The notes beneath the pieces were generated by a model. The model had not been told where the DNA came from and did no database searches. It was given only the letters and a program-made list of their open reading frames with translations. DNA of 14,311 nt from Bacillota bacterium (GTDB lineage: Bacteria > Bacillota > Limnochordia > JAAZLZ01): NCBI GenBank assembly GCA_012799075.1, contig JAAZLZ010000015.1, positions 1 to 14,311 of the forward strand, written 5' to 3'. Made by a program: the position numbers and the translations under genes. Positions 13,328 through 14,311 of this stretch are shown piece by piece. Numbering within the stretch: the stretch's first letter is position 1; each line of letters opens with the position of its first letter.

Positions 13328-14311
13328 CTAAGCATACAGGGGAAACTTTTGACAAAGCTCAGCCACCTTCTCCTTCGCCGCCGCATGAACCTTTTCATCC
13401 CGGGGACTGCTTAGGACTTCATCGATGATGGAGGCAATCTCCATCATCTCCCCTTCACCCATTCCCCGAGTAGTCGCCGCCGGAGTCCCGAGCCGGATCC
13501 CGCTGGTGACAAAGGGACTCTCCTGGTCGAAGGGAATCGTATTCTTGTTCACCGTGATGCCTACTTCATCGAGTAAACCTTCGGCTTCCCTGCCTGTTAG
13601 ACCTTTAACCTTTGTGTTAACCAAGAGCAAGTGGTTGTCGGTGCCGCCGGAAACCAAGCGGAAACCCCGCTCGAGGAGACCCTGGGCCAATGCCTTGGCA
13701 TTCTTGACGATTCTCTCCTGATAGGTCCTAAACTCCGGAGCTTGAGCCTCCTTCAAGGCAACGGCCTTGGCTGCAATCACGTGCATGAGGGGACCCCCTT
13801 GGATCCCAGGGAAGATGGCCTTATCGATGTCCTTCCCGTATTTCTCCTTGCACAAAATCATGCCGCCCCTGGGCCCCCTGAGGGTCTTATGGGTGGTCGT
13901 GGTGACAAACTCCGCGTGGGGAACAGGCGAAGGGTGCAGTCCCACAGCCACTAACCCCGCGATGTGGGCCATATCCACCATCAACATGCATCCGACCTCA
14001 TCACAAATTTCCCGCAAGCGGGCGAAATCGATCACCCGGGGATAAGCGCTGCCTCCGGCAACGATGAGCTTGGGACGATGTTCTTTGGCCAAGCGAAGGA
14101 CTTCATCGTAATCGATCATTTCCGTCGTCTTGTCCACACCGTAATGGATGAAATTGAACCAGACGCCGGAAAAGTTCACCGGACTGCCGTGGGTCAAATG
14201 GCCCCCGTGGGCCAAATTCATGCCCATGACCGCATCCCCCGGCCTCAAGACGTCAAAATAGACGCCCATGTTGGCCTGGGCCCCCGAATGGGGCTGGACA
14301 TTGGCATGTTC
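13328..14311 (-). CDS. glyA: Serine hydroxymethyltransferase, 5' end cut off by the window
   Basis: The last 327 codons of a protein usually about 415 residues long; the reading frame is open to the window edge, and the N-terminal 90 or so residues lie outside. It interconverts serine plus tetrahydrofolate and glycine plus methylene-tetrahydrofolate. Visible motifs are EHANVQPHSGAQAN at the edge, LAHGGHLTHG, VDMAHIAGLVA with the cofactor aspartate, and TTTTHKTLRGPRGG with the lysine that binds pyridoxal phosphate. The C-terminal TSGIRLGTPAATTRGM segment is also conserved. Starting at the ATG at 14269 would lose conserved residues, so that is not the true start. It is cytoplasmic and supplies one-carbon units. 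Confidence 0.97.
   Translation of the reverse strand, partial: EHANVQPHSGAQANMGVYFDVLRPGDAVMGMNLAHGGHLTHGSPVNFSGVWFNFIHYGVDKTTEMIDYDEVLRLAKEHRPKLIVAGGSAYPRVIDFARLREICDEVGCMLMVDMAHIAGLVAVGLHPSPVPHAEFVTTTTHKTLRGPRGGMILCKEKYGKDIDKAIFPGIQGGPLMHVIAAKAVALKEAQAPEFRTYQERIVKNAKALAQGLLERGFRLVSGGTDNHLLLVNTKVKGLTGREAEGLLDEVGITVNKNTIPFDQESPFVTSGIRLGTPAATTRGMGEGEMMEIASIIDEVLSSPRDEKVHAAAKEKVAELCQKFPLYA

Noticed and set aside
1..14311. Mobile element, phage, defence or biosynthetic gene cluster
   Set aside because: No transposase, integrase, terminal repeats, toxin-antitoxin pair, nuclease or synthase genes were seen. Both tRNA genes are intact, with no duplicated 3' end that would mark an integration site.

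Overview
The window looks like chromosomal DNA of an anaerobic, moderately GC-rich member of the Bacillota (Firmicutes). The reasons are a T-box leader in front of serS, consensus sigma-A promoters (TTGACA, 17 bp, TATAAT), strong AGGAGG-type ribosome binding sites, frequent GTG and TTG starts, and a four-subunit oxygen-sensitive pyruvate:ferredoxin oxidoreductase. This is inference from gene content; no species can be named. Almost every gene is on the minus strand. The one plus-strand gene is a small membrane-anchored protein at 853-1464.

In plus-strand order, 38-131 is tRNA-Ser(GCU) with a perfect consensus promoter. Next is an Rrf2-family [2Fe-2S]-type regulator (242-670) whose promoter carries an 8-bp palindrome over the -10 and start site. 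The divergent membrane ORF (853-1464) has a C-terminal end that looks non-native. From 6536 down to 1428 runs a five-gene operon: tctC, tctB, tctA (a tripartite tricarboxylate-type transporter), an HpcH/HpaI aldolase and a 3-hydroxyisobutyrate-dehydrogenase-like oxidoreductase. It reads as uptake and catabolism of an unidentified organic acid, with stable hairpins at two of its gene junctions.

Upstream lie a flavodoxin-like gene (6802-7278), tRNA-Ser(UGA) with its own promoter (7357-7445) and serS (7480 region to 8758) behind a serine T-box riboswitch. The T-box bulge UGGC is complementary to the GCCA 3' ends of both tRNA-Ser genes in the window, so tRNA-Ser, its synthetase and the sensing leader are all present together.

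The last third is porC-porD-porA-porB (pyruvate to acetyl-CoA, reducing ferredoxin) followed by a TIM-barrel isomerase-like gene, apparently one operon, and then the 3' part of glyA, which runs off the right edge. I found no mobile element, CRISPR array or phage gene. No clearly new system is present. The points most worth a second look are the organic-acid operon with its intercistronic hairpins, the Rrf2 operator, paired TTCCC-N2-GGG boxes at 783-814, and the possibly degraded membrane ORF.
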